NCBI RefSeq assembly: GCF_000714435.1
Contig: NZ_JJMW01000015.1
Coordinates: 142,698 to 206,697, forward strand
Length of the DNA stretch: 64,000 nt
Direction of reading: 5' to 3'
Source: Exiguobacterium alkaliphilum 12/1
Lineage (GTDB): Bacteria; Bacillota; Bacilli; Exiguobacteriales; Exiguobacteriaceae
This document shows, in pieces, positions 18,037 to 26,400 of this stretch. The translations under genes were made by a program, and so were the position numbers. Below the pieces are notes generated by a model. It saw only the letters and a list, made by a program, of their open reading frames with translations, was not told the DNA's origin and ran no database searches. Position 1 is the first letter of the stretch. Every line of letters begins with the position of its first letter.

Positions 18037-21000
18037 CATTTCTTCGTCAATGTGATTGTCTCTTTTGTGACGTTCCCCGCGAGGTCGACCGCCTCGAACG
18101 TGAACGTGTTCTCACCAGAGACGACAGGTAGCGTGAGCGTCTCGGTCCGAGAGAACGGGCGCATCTCATATGGCGCCTTGAGCGTTTGGCTGAACTTCAA
18201 GTCTCCGTTGACGAGTAATTTCACTTCGTCAAAGTTGTCTTTCACCGTCACATCCAAGCGGACGGACTGCTGGTTTTTATTAATCGTTTTTGGAAGCTTC
18301 CCGAACGAGATCGTCGCTGGTGTCGCATCGACAAAGATCGTCCGTTGGAAGTTCGCGACGTTACCGGCCGCATCTTCAGCGACAAAACGTAACTTGTGCA
18401 CGCCGTCGGCGAACGTCCGCGTCGTGTTGAAGTCATAGCGCTTCGTCGTCTCGTTCCACGTGAGTGGGACGTCCGTGCCATCGACTTGGAACGATTGAAT
18501 CGCAGAGGCGTCTTGAATCGAACCGGCGATCGGGATGACCGAAGTCGCGTACGGTGCGAGCGCGAGCGGGGCCGTCAAGAAGACGCCTGGCTTGTCGGCG
18601 TCGTTCGAGTACGCCACTGCTTTCGTCGTCGCGTTACCGGCATGGTCGGTGACGCGGACGCTGATGGAGTCGCTCTCGGCGAGCGAGGCGAACGTATGCG
18701 TCGCTGTCATGTCAGCGGATGTCGAAACGGCTTTCCCGTTGACGAGGTACTCGACCGAACGGACGCCGGCGAAGTCGTCTTTCGCTTGGACCGTCAAACT
18801 GTCGCCTTGCCATTTCGCCGTGAACGTCGGGTCCGTGTAGTCGACTTTGACCGGGAAACGAAGCGTCTGTGCTTCTTTTTTCATGTAATCGATGCTCGCT
18901 TCAATCTCGTAGAAGTACTTGCCGGCAGGTGCCGGTTTCCCGTTCAACTGGCCGTCCCACTTGTAGGCTGCCGAGTAGTAGTACGGTGTGTTGCGTCCGC
19001 CATCAAAGTAATTCTTCCGCAACTCATCGTCTTGGCGGAGGGTACGGACGACGTTTCCGGCTTCATCGACGATGCGGTACTTCACATCTTTCGCGTTTCG
19101 GAGCAACGAGAAGACTGGTGTCGCGGCGTCTTTCACGCCGTCACCATCTGGCGAGAAGGCAATGGCATCAAAGTTTAACGACTTGTCTAACTTGGAGCCT
19201 AGGTAGTTCCCGGCTTGATCGACCATGCCGGCAGTCTCATAGAATGAGCCCGACTCATAAACCGAAGCGTCGAAAATTGGTGCCTTGCCCCAGTCCCCTT
19301 CGAAACCGACGAACGGTACGACGAGATCCGGGTTTCCTTCAGATCCGTTCGAATCAACCAAACGGATGAAGCCGTCGACGAAGTACCCATTCTCGAACAC
19401 GTCTTTCGCTGCCACAAGGCCGCTTAACGTTTTCGGATTCAATACTTGTGCTTTTGAGACATCGACAGCCACTCTGATTTCGGTCTTCTGGTTCGGTTTC
19501 AACTTCACGGAGTTGACCGCCTTCCCGTTGACGGTCACCGTCGCATTCTGGAGTGGTTGGGCTTCCATCGCGTTTTGGACGAGGCCTGGTGTGCGCTCGA
19601 TGGCGAGGTCTGTCTGGAGCGATGATGAGATATCATACGAGACGGCTTCGTTCGACAAGTTCTCGACGACGAGCGTGAACGTCGCTTTGCTGCGGTTCAA
19701 TTCCTTCAAGGCAACTTTTGCCTCTTTTGACGTCTTCTCATAGGCGACGGCCGGAGTCGAGACGGCAGCGTGCAACTGCATCAAGCCGGCTCCACCGCGA
19801 CGTGGCGTGTACGGGATGTTTTGTTTCAACTGTTGATTGTATGGGCCGATATCGGTCACAGCTTTCGACGTGTTAATCAACAAGTTTTTCGCCATCGTGA
19901 CGCGATCGACGCCGTCGAGGTCGAACTGCTCATCGACACGTTGCAAGACGAGCGCCGCGCCCCCAGCGACGTGCGGGGCCGCCATCGATGTACCGCTCAT
20001 GAGGCCGTATTGGTTATCGTTGAGCGTCGAGAAGATTTGACCGCCCGGTGCCGCGATTTCTGGTTTGAAATCGAGGTTCGGTGTCACGCCCCACGATGTG
20101 AAGTTTGACAACGCGCCAGCCGCGCGGTTGGCCACGCTAATTCGATCGCCGTTGAAGCCGATGCGCATCTGTTCGCCAGCGATCAGACGGTCGCGCAAGT
20201 CGTTCCCGTCTTTGATGCTGAGCGAAGCCATCGGGATCTTCGGGTTCGCCAAGGCCATGCTCACATAGTCGCCGTGACCGACTGTACCGCGGACGATGAC
20301 ACCCGCCGCACCGTTCGCTTCGGCAGTTTGTTGGATGTTCGAGTAGAAGTAACTACCGTCCCGGACCGCGAGCACGATTTTTCCTTCGATGTCTTTACCG
20401 ACGTAGTTTGCCGGCTGACCGTCGCCGACGTAGACGATATCGTACTCGCCTTGTGTGAAGGCTGGTCCGTCTTGCTTTTTCCAACCGATTTTATCGGTCT
20501 TGTCACCCGAGCGGACCGAGAACGCGTCGAGCTGGATTTGGTCGTTCTCAAGCGAGGCGACCGATGTCGAAGCCGAACTAACGCTCGGTGAACCGACGAC
20601 GCCTGTGTCCGGGTTATTGGCGTATGGCAAATCGAATCCGTTCCCAAAGTATGCCGAGTTCCCTGCCGAGATGGACATGAACACGCCATTGTCAACAGCG
20701 CGTTGAACGGCTTGTTGTTCCGGGGAATCGGCGCTGACGAATCCAGCGGTCGACCCGAGACTCATGTTGATGACGTCCGCACCGAGCTTGATGGCATCGT
20801 CAATCGCTTTGATATAAATGTCTCCATACGTCGAGGCGTAGTTCGGATCGTTACTGAATACTTTCAGTCCGAGGACTTGGGCCTCAGGCGCGACACCTTT
20901 CAATCCGCCAGTCTCTTCGTTTCCGTTCGCGGCGACCGTTCCGGAGACGTGCATGCCGTGCATCGATGCACCTGGCGAATCATCACGGATGTCGTCATTC

Positions 21001-21701
21001 TCGTCATAATAGTTGTATGCATACGGGACCTTATCGTTTATGTACGCGCCGGCCATCCCGAATTCGCTCACGGCCGATGTGACCTCGGATTCAGAGAGCT
21101 CGGCTTTTGACTGATCGCTCAATTTGAAGTCGCGATGGTCCGCATCGACACCGGTATCGATGACGGCGACGACCGTCCCTTCTCCTGTATAGCCGTAGTC
21201 GCCCCATGTCTGTTGGGACTGGACCATGCCGTTGCTCGTCACCATGTCTGGCTTCACTTCCGGACGTTCGTACTCGTTGACAAGGTGGACGGCCGCGACT
21301 TCTGGCAACGCCTCGATTTTTTCGATGTCGGCTGTCGTCACGAACGTACTAAATCCGTTGAAGACGGTCGTGAACTCTTCGATTGGCTCGGTCTTGACGC
21401 CTTTTTTCGCAATCGCGTCTTTCGCTTTCTTTTGCTCGGCCTTCACGAGACCGTGTGCCCGATCTTTCTCGGCTTTTGAAAGCGCATTAAACTTTTTACC
21501 TTTTTGTTTCGCTTGTTCAATGGCCGGGGCGCCGACGAGTTCGACGACGACACGAAGTTTTTCTTGTTTGTCACTGACGGCGACGTTCGCCGTGACCGAC
21601 GGTTTGGCAAGGACTGGTTCGGCACCGAGACCGAGAAGGCCAGGCGTCAATGCGAGGCAAGTGGCGAGGGATACGTTAACGTAAAATTTAGGTTGTGGCA
21701 A
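18036..21701 (-). CDS. Secreted S8 family serine peptidase (large subtilase)
   Basis: A 1221-residue extracellular subtilase. A hydrophobic signal-like segment covers residues ~8-32, followed by an Inhibitor I9-type propeptide to about 145. The catalytic triad is Asp182 (VIDTGVD), His248 (HGMHVSGT) and Ser572 (GTSMAAPHVAGG). The long gap between His and Ser holds a PA domain (about 420-520). After the catalytic domain come a Fn3-like domain (about 655-760) and repeated Ig-like/bacterial adhesion-type modules to the end. There is no LPXTG anchor or S-layer motif, so it is probably released or loosely bound. The layout recalls lactocepin/Vpr-type enzymes. The start is TTG (complement of 21699-21701) with GGAGGA seven bases upstream. 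It is a single gene, not part of the conserved backbone, and likely serves protein scavenging. Confidence 0.93.
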   Translation of the reverse strand: MPQPKFYVNVSLATCLALTPGLLGLGAEPVLAKPSVTANVAVSDKQEKLRVVVELVGAPAIEQAKQKGKKFNALSKAEKDRAHGLVKAEQKKAKDAIAKKGVKTEPIEEFTTVFNGFSTFVTTADIEKIEALPEVAAVHLVNEYERPEVKPDMVTSNGMVQSQQTWGDYGYTGEGTVVAVIDTGVDADHRDFKLSDQSKAELSESEVTSAVSEFGMAGAYINDKVPYAYNYYDENDDIRDDSPGASMHGMHVSGTVAANGNEETGGLKGVAPEAQVLGLKVFSNDPNYASTYGDIYIKAIDDAIKLGADVINMSLGSTAGFVSADSPEQQAVQRAVDNGVFMSISAGNSAYFGNGFDLPYANNPDTGVVGSPSVSSASTSVASLENDQIQLDAFSVRSGDKTDKIGWKKQDGPAFTQGEYDIVYVGDGQPANYVGKDIEGKIVLAVRDGSYFYSNIQQTAEANGAAGVIVRGTVGHGDYVSMALANPKIPMASLSIKDGNDLRDRLIAGEQMRIGFNGDRISVANRAAGALSNFTSWGVTPNLDFKPEIAAPGGQIFSTLNDNQYGLMSGTSMAAPHVAGGAALVLQRVDEQFDLDGVDRVTMAKNLLINTSKAVTDIGPYNQQLKQNIPYTPRRGGAGLMQLHAAVSTPAVAYEKTSKEAKVALKELNRSKATFTLVVENLSNEAVSYDISSSLQTDLAIERTPGLVQNAMEAQPLQNATVTVNGKAVNSVKLKPNQKTEIRVAVDVSKAQVLNPKTLSGLVAAKDVFENGYFVDGFIRLVDSNGSEGNPDLVVPFVGFEGDWGKAPIFDASVYESGSFYETAGMVDQAGNYLGSKLDKSLNFDAIAFSPDGDGVKDAATPVFSLLRNAKDVKYRIVDEAGNVVRTLRQDDELRKNYFDGGRNTPYYYSAAYKWDGQLNGKPAPAGKYFYEIEASIDYMKKEAQTLRFPVKVDYTDPTFTAKWQGDSLTVQAKDDFAGVRSVEYLVNGKAVSTSADMTATHTFASLAESDSISVRVTDHAGNATTKAVAYSNDADKPGVFLTAPLALAPYATSVIPIAGSIQDASAIQSFQVDGTDVPLTWNETTKRYDFNTTRTFADGVHKLRFVAEDAAGNVANFQRTIFVDATPATISFGKLPKTINKNQQSVRLDVTVKDNFDEVKLLVNGDLKFSQTLKAPYEMRPFSRTETLTLPVVSGENTFTFEAVDLAGNVTKETITLTKK

Positions 21702-22028
21702 AATAAATCCTCCATTCGTTTTCTAAAGATTTAATCCATTTGTGGAAAATCATAGCGGAATAACGATTTAATTTCCTTTTATTTTTTAAAAATCAGGGTA
21801 ATGAATTTGAACAAATTAAAAAATTCTGACAATTACTTTTGTCCTAACGACTCATAATTGGATGGGTCTTTTTTCGTTTTGAGACATCGATTTATAAATA
21901 ATGCGGCTGATTGAGACGAGAGCGATACAATTCACTTGAGATTTTTCAAAAAAGTTGATAAAGTCTGGGTATAGAATTCATATAAAACATATCAACATAG
22001 TCGGAATAAAGAAGAATGAGGTGGACCA
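21702..22028. other. AT-rich intergenic region between protease and yrrT genes
   Basis: 327 bases without a gene, clearly richer in A and T than the neighbours. It must hold divergent promoters. A TTGATA at 21955-21960 and a TATAAA at 21981-21986 are near yrrT but with a 20-base spacer, so I do not call a promoter. I recognise no riboswitch (no S-box) and no firm operator here. Confidence 0.5.
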
Positions 22029-22673
22029 ATGGGACTTCAGTTTATGGATATTTTTAAAGAGTGGGCGTCACAATACGATGAGACGGTGAACGGGCACGAC
22101 GAACAATACAAAGAAGTGTTCACCGGGTATGACACGATGCTTGACGAGGTCGTTGAGCAGTTAGACGGACGCGTGATGGAGTTTGGTGTCGGGACGGGAA
22201 ACTTGAGTGCCCGTATTCTTAAACAGCACGAGTTGATTGCGATCGAGCCTTCTGATGAGATGCGTGAGGTAGCGATTCAAAAGCTCGGGATTGAAGTAAA
22301 GACGGGTGACTTCTTGAACTATCCGGCCGAGCAACGCGTCGATTCGATTGTATCGTCTTACGCGTTTCACCATTTGACAGACGTCGAGAAACGTCAAGCG
22401 ATCGAGAGCTATGTCGAGCATCTTGATTCACCAAGGTTCGTCTTGCTCGATACGATGTTTGAGTCAGCTGAAGCACGGGCACAGATTATTAATTGGGCAA
22501 CGGAACATGGTTACGCTGACTTGGTCGAAGATTTGAACCGCGAGTATTATCCATACACAGACACGATCCGGTCGATTTTAGAAGACAACGGATACGCTGT
22601 GCAGATGGAACAAAAAAACAAATTTGTATGGCTCGTCGTGGCCACGAAACAAACAGGAGGAACACAATCATGA
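22029..22673 (+). CDS. yrrT: SAM-dependent methyltransferase YrrT
   Basis: Class I SAM methyltransferase of the YrrT family, 214 residues. The SAM site is VMEFGVGTGNLSARI near residues 49-63, and SSYAFHHLTDVEKRQAI near 116-132 is a YrrT hallmark. Its substrate is unknown. It heads the operon yrrT-luxS-mccA-mccB and overlaps luxS by four bases (ATGA). In B. subtilis yrrT heads yrrT-mtnN-mccA-mccB, controlled by the cysteine regulator CymR. The ATG at 22029 has a GAGGTGG site. Its by-product SAH feeds the homocysteine pathway encoded downstream (inference). Confidence 0.9.
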   Translation: MGLQFMDIFKEWASQYDETVNGHDEQYKEVFTGYDTMLDEVVEQLDGRVMEFGVGTGNLSARILKQHELIAIEPSDEMREVAIQKLGIEVKTGDFLNYPAEQRVDSIVSSYAFHHLTDVEKRQAIESYVEHLDSPRFVLLDTMFESAEARAQIINWATEHGYADLVEDLNREYYPYTDTIRSILEDNGYAVQMEQKNKFVWLVVATKQTGGTQS

Positions 22674-23137
22674 AAAGTTATAAAGTCGAAAGCTTTAATT
22701 TAGATCATACAAAAGTACAAGCGCCTTACGTCCGTCTAGCCGGAGTGAAGAAAGGCACGGCCGATACGATTTATAAATATGATATCCGTTTCATTCAACC
22801 GAACGAGGGGCTCATGCCGATGCGGGCCGTGCACTCGCTCGAGCATTTGATTGCTGAAAACAGCCGTAGCCATTCGAACCAAATTATCGATGTATCGCCA
22901 ATGGGTTGCCAGACAGGCTTCTACTGGACGATGCTCAACGACGGCGATTACGAAGCGATGCTCGACCTCGTCGAAGCGACACTGCGCGACGCGGCGAATG
23001 CGACCGAATTACCGGCGCAAAACCCGATTCAATGCGGAAGCGCGAACCATCATGATTTCGAGGGCGCCAAAAAACTTGCGGCTGATATGCTCGCGAAGCG
23101 TGACGAGTGGCACATCATCTTCAAGGACGAGGCGTAA
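22670..23137 (+). CDS. luxS: S-ribosylhomocysteine lyase (AI-2 synthase)
   Basis: Metalloenzyme that splits S-ribosylhomocysteine into homocysteine and DPD, the precursor of autoinducer-2. The metal ligands are His55 and His59 in HSLEHL and Cys122 in PIQCGSANHH; the catalytic cysteine is Cys80 in SPMGCQTGFY. The 155 residues are full length. ATG 22670 overlaps the yrrT stop and follows AGGAGG. In the matching B. subtilis operon the SAH nucleosidase mtnN stands here and luxS is elsewhere. The gene directly supplies homocysteine to mccA. Confidence 0.97.
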   Translation: MKSYKVESFNLDHTKVQAPYVRLAGVKKGTADTIYKYDIRFIQPNEGLMPMRAVHSLEHLIAENSRSHSNQIIDVSPMGCQTGFYWTMLNDGDYEAMLDLVEATLRDAANATELPAQNPIQCGSANHHDFEGAKKLAADMLAKRDEWHIIFKDEA

Positions 23138-24076
23138 ATGATTGTCCGGGATGTGTATGAGCTTATCGGACATACCCCGCTCATCGAGTTGACGACGTTA
23201 CCTGTCCCGGAAGGCGTCAAAGTGTACGGGAAGATGGAGATGCGAAACCCGGGCGGGAGCGTTAAAGATAGGCTCGGCCTGCAATTGATTGAGCGTGCCA
23301 TCGAGCGCGGACAACTCAAACGCGGCGGGACTGTCGTCGAACCGACCGCCGGGAATACCGGAATCGGACTCGCGCTCGCCTGTCAAAAGTTCGGGATTAA
23401 TCTGATGACGGTCACTCCTGAGAAGTTCAGTCAAGAAAAACAGGCGCTCATGCGTCTGCTCGGGGCGACGGTCGTCAACACGCCGACATCACTCGGGATG
23501 AAAGGGGCGATTGAACGGGCGAAAGAGCTGGCGGTCGAACACGACGCGTATTTGCCAGAGCAATTCTCGAACCCGGACAATCCGGACGCCTATGTCGAGA
23601 CGCTCGCTTTGGAATTACTGAACGACATGCCGCAAATTGACGTTTTCATCGCGGGTGCGGGTTCTGGGGGCACGTTCACGGGTGTCGCGAAAACGCTCAG
23701 ACCGCACGGGACGAAAACGATCGTCGTCGAGCCGGAAGGGTCGATCTTGAACGGTGGGGCTCCTGGCCCGCACAAGACCGAAGGAATCGGTGTCGAATCG
23801 TGGCCTGTCTTTCTAGACGAGGCTTACGTCGATGGCATCTATACGATTACAGATGAAGACGCATTCTACTACGTGGCCCACATGGCCAAGCGCGAAGGGC
23901 TTCTTATCGGAAGTTCGTCCGGGGCGGCCATCGCGGCTTGTGTCCAGGAAGCCAACCAGATGACAGAAGGCGTGATTGTCACGATTTTGCCGGACAGTGT
24001 GGAACGATATTTAAGTCAAGGGATAGTCGAGGAGGCAGAACATGCGTACAAAAACAGCGCTCATTCACGGCGGTAA
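23138..24076 (+). CDS. mccA: Cystathionine beta-synthase (O-acetylserine-dependent type)
   Basis: PLP enzyme of fold type II; 312 residues. The PLP lysine is Lys43 in NPGGSVKDR, and the phosphate loop is GAGSGGTFTG. It resembles CysK, but its pairing with mccB and luxS shows the MccA role: condensing homocysteine with O-acetylserine to cystathionine in reverse transsulfuration. The ATG follows the luxS stop with no gap, and the ribosome site is in luxS, so translation is coupled. CysK-like cysteine synthase activity cannot be excluded from sequence. Confidence 0.9.
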   Translation: MIVRDVYELIGHTPLIELTTLPVPEGVKVYGKMEMRNPGGSVKDRLGLQLIERAIERGQLKRGGTVVEPTAGNTGIGLALACQKFGINLMTVTPEKFSQEKQALMRLLGATVVNTPTSLGMKGAIERAKELAVEHDAYLPEQFSNPDNPDAYVETLALELLNDMPQIDVFIAGAGSGGTFTGVAKTLRPHGTKTIVVEPEGSILNGGAPGPHKTEGIGVESWPVFLDEAYVDGIYTITDEDAFYYVAHMAKREGLLIGSSSGAAIAACVQEANQMTEGVIVTILPDSVERYLSQGIVEEAEHAYKNSAHSRR

Positions 24077-25199
24077 AACGACGGACCCGTTAACAGGGGC
24101 CGTCACACCGGCGATTTATCAAACGAGCACATATAAACAAGACGGGATCGGAAATCTGCGGGAGGGATATGAGTACTCGCGTACGGCCAACCCGACGCGC
24201 ACGGCGCTCGAGACGTTGATTGCTGACATCGAAAAGGGCGCGCGCGGATTCGCGTTCGCATCCGGGATGGCGGCCGTGTCGACGATTATAATGCTTTTAA
24301 AATCTGGGGACCACGTCATCGTCGGTTCTGACGTATATGGAGGAACGTACCGTGTATTCAATCGAGTATTTCAATCACTTGGCCTGGAGGCATCTTTTGT
24401 CGATACAGCCGATGAAACGGCAGTCCGCGCCGCGCTTCAGCCGAACACAAAAATGATTTACGTCGAGACGCCAACGAACCCGCTTTTGAACGTCACCGAT
24501 TTGAAGCAAATGCGTCAAATCGCAGATGAGGCCGGAACGTTGTTCGTCGTCGACAATACGTTCATGACGCCGTACTTCCAAAACCCGATCGAGTTCGGAG
24601 CCGACTACGTGCTCCATAGCGCGACGAAGTATTTAGGCGGCCATAGTGACGTCGTCGCCGGTCTCGTCGTCTCCCGGACAGAAGAGCTCGGTGAGGACTT
24701 GGCTTTCCTACAAAATTCGGTCGGAGCCGTCCTTGGACCGCAGGACAGCTTCCTCGTCGTCCGTGGCATTAAGACGCTCGCCGTCCGCATGGAGGAAATC
24801 GAATCGAACGCGCTCGCGCTCGTCGACTTCTTGTCGAAACATGAAGCGGTTGGACGCGTCTTGCACCCGAGTATCGCAAGTGATGAGGCGAAGCAGGTGC
24901 ATACGTCACAATCCCGTGGATTCGGCGGTATGATTGCGTTTGATGTCGGATCGGCCGAAGCGGCAGAACTCATCGTCGCTAAGACGCACTACTTTACACT
25001 CGCGGAAAGTCTCGGAGCGGTCGAGAGTTTGATTAGTGTCCCGGCTCGGATGACGCACGCGTCAATCCCAGCCGAGCGGCGTCTAGAGCTCGGCATCACG
25101 GACGGCCTCGTGCGCATCTCGGTCGGCCTCGAGGACGTGGCCGATTTGATTGAAGATTTAGAACAAGCGCTCGCATCCGTTGCGACGATTTCGAATTAA
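24042..25199 (+). CDS. mccB: Cystathionine gamma-lyase / homocysteine gamma-lyase
   Basis: Fold type I PLP enzyme of the Cys/Met metabolism family, 385 residues. The PLP-binding lysine is Lys196 in HSATKYLGGHSD, and EYSRTANPTRTALE is the cofactor-contacting motif of the family. It cleaves cystathionine to cysteine, 2-oxobutyrate and ammonia, and may release sulfide from homocysteine. It overlaps mccA by 35 bases and has a GAGGAGG site at 24029-24035. It ends the operon; nine bases after the stop begins the nested hairpin element at 25209. Confidence 0.92.
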   Translation: MRTKTALIHGGKTTDPLTGAVTPAIYQTSTYKQDGIGNLREGYEYSRTANPTRTALETLIADIEKGARGFAFASGMAAVSTIIMLLKSGDHVIVGSDVYGGTYRVFNRVFQSLGLEASFVDTADETAVRAALQPNTKMIYVETPTNPLLNVTDLKQMRQIADEAGTLFVVDNTFMTPYFQNPIEFGADYVLHSATKYLGGHSDVVAGLVVSRTEELGEDLAFLQNSVGAVLGPQDSFLVVRGIKTLAVRMEEIESNALALVDFLSKHEAVGRVLHPSIASDEAKQVHTSQSRGFGGMIAFDVGSAEAAELIVAKTHYFTLAESLGAVESLISVPARMTHASIPAERRLELGITDGLVRISVGLEDVADLIEDLEQALASVATISN

Positions 25200-25208
25200 A
25201 GGAACAGC

Positions 25209-25344
25209 AAAAAGAGGCGGTGCTTTCGGCGAGGGCACTGAAAAACTTCAAATGCTTTTGAACAGAGGAGCGTCGTCCCGGATGGGATGACGCTCCTCTG
25301 CTTTCATTGCCATTCGAGCCCCCCTGTCCGGCACGCCTCTTTTT
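25209..25344 (+). other. Large nested inverted-repeat element, terminator-like
   Basis: A 136-base element. Outer arms AAAAAGAGGCG (25209-25219) and CGCCTCTTTTT (25334-25344) are fully complementary, with TGC/GCA extending inward past one bulged base. Inside are TTCAAA-TGCT-TTTGAA (25247-25262) and a 17-pair hairpin with arms 25263-25279 and 25284-25300 around GGAT. GTGC at 25220-25223 can pair with GCAC at 25235-25238 or with GCAC at 25331-25334. The final T run could end mccB transcription. It is far larger than a normal terminator. Confidence 0.7.
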
Positions 25345-25369
25345 GTCATCAATATATGAAAGAAATGTG

Positions 25370-25398
25370 TTGAATGTCGCTAACGCATCGACTACACT
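25370..25398 (+). promoter_or_regulatory. Sigma-A promoter of rarD
   Basis: TTGAAT (25370-25375), 17-base spacer, TACACT (25393-25398). Confidence 0.65.
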
Positions 25399-25428
25399 GA
25401 CGTTAATTGTAGAAGAGGGCAGGTGAAT

Positions 25429-26310
25429 ATGTTGAATAAAGGAGTCGTGACCACGGTCGGCGCTTACGTCATGTGGGGAGTCCTCCCGATCTATTGGAAG
25501 TTTCTACAGGAAATTCCGAGCAGTCAAATTCTTGCTCATCGCATCGTGTGGTCGTTTTTATTCATCTTGCTCGTCTTGAAGTGGACGAAACAGTGGACAG
25601 AGTTCAACTATGCGCTCCGCCATCGGGCGACGCGAAACGCCTTCATGTTAAACGGATTTATCGTCAGTGCGAACTGGTTTGTCTACATATGGGCCGTCAA
25701 TAACGGTTATATCATCGAGGCCTCGCTCGGGTATTACATCAATCCGCTCGTGAGTATGGTGTTAGGGGTGCTCGTTTTTCGGGAATCATTAAACCGGGTC
25801 CAGTGGCTCGCCGTCGGGGTGGCCACGGTCGGTGTGCTCGTCTTGACGTTCGGATATGGCTCATTCCCTTGGATTGCCTTTATACTGGCCAGCACGTTCG
25901 GGTTTTATGGGATGGTGAAGAAACGACGCCCGCTCGCCTCGACGGTCAGCCTCGGTATCGAGACGCTCGCTGTCGTGCCGGTCGCAGTCCTGTTCCTCGC
26001 CTTCGAGACGTCGCGTGAGACGCTCACCTTGACGGCGTCCCCGATCATTTGGGTCGCTCTGCTCGGCACGGGCGTGATGACGGCGTTACCGCTGTTGTTG
26101 TTCGGCTACGGGGCGCAACATATCCCGTTCACGCTCGTCGGATTTTTGCAGTTCATCGCACCGACATTGAGCCTTGCGATTGGTGTCTTGTTATATCATG
26201 AGCCGTTCACGGCATACCATGTGTTCGCCTTCACGTGCATTTGGCTCGCCATCTTTTTCTTCAGCTGGAACAGTTGGGTCCAAACGAGAAAACGACGTCA
26301 ACTCGTCTAA
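25429..26310 (+). CDS. rarD: EamA family transporter RarD
   Basis: Drug/metabolite transporter superfamily protein with about ten hydrophobic segments over 293 residues. The start GAYVMWGVLPIYWK and the segment HRIVWSFLF are typical for RarD. RarD members were named for chloramphenicol sensitivity, but their substrates are mostly unknown. I chose ATG 25429 because a GAGGG lies nine bases upstream; GTG 25423 is the alternative. It has its own promoter and no obvious terminator before deoC, so some read-through into deoC is possible. Confidence 0.88.
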   Translation: MLNKGVVTTVGAYVMWGVLPIYWKFLQEIPSSQILAHRIVWSFLFILLVLKWTKQWTEFNYALRHRATRNAFMLNGFIVSANWFVYIWAVNNGYIIEASLGYYINPLVSMVLGVLVFRESLNRVQWLAVGVATVGVLVLTFGYGSFPWIAFILASTFGFYGMVKKRRPLASTVSLGIETLAVVPVAVLFLAFETSRETLTLTASPIIWVALLGTGVMTALPLLLFGYGAQHIPFTLVGFLQFIAPTLSLAIGVLLYHEPFTAYHVFAFTCIWLAIFFFSWNSWVQTRKRRQLV

Positions 26311-26352
26311 ATGAAAGCTGTTACAAGCGTACAAAACATGATAATATGTTAG

Positions 26353-26374
26353 AGGTCAGACCTATATGTCAGAC
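26353..26374 (+). promoter_or_regulatory. Probable operator upstream of deoC
   Basis: AGGTC-A-GACCT (26353-26363) is an inverted repeat of the kind bound by GntR/FadR-type repressors. GTCAGAC recurs at 26355-26361 and 26368-26374, 13 bases apart. It lies just downstream of an AT-rich TGATAATAT (26339-26347) that may be the deoC -10 region, so bound protein would repress. The regulator is not in the window. Confidence 0.5.
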
Positions 26375-26400
26375 TTAACGATCAAAGGAGGAACTATACG

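Noticed and set aside
18396..19178. 260-codon plus-strand frame inside the protease gene
   Set aside because: Arginine/valine-rich shadow without promoter, ribosome site or family similarity.
21955..21986. Possible promoter of yrrT (TTGATA and TATAAA)
   Set aside because: The spacer is 20 bases, too long to call; no other combination was clearly better.
22000..22015. Possible CymR half site (GTCGGAATAAAG) before yrrT
   Set aside because: A single short partial match is not enough; it remains a speculation from the B. subtilis parallel.
25209..25344. Reading the nested repeat after mccB as 6S RNA, tmRNA or a known riboswitch
   Set aside because: It lacks the central bubble of 6S RNA, the tRNA-like domain of tmRNA and recognisable riboswitch core sequences.
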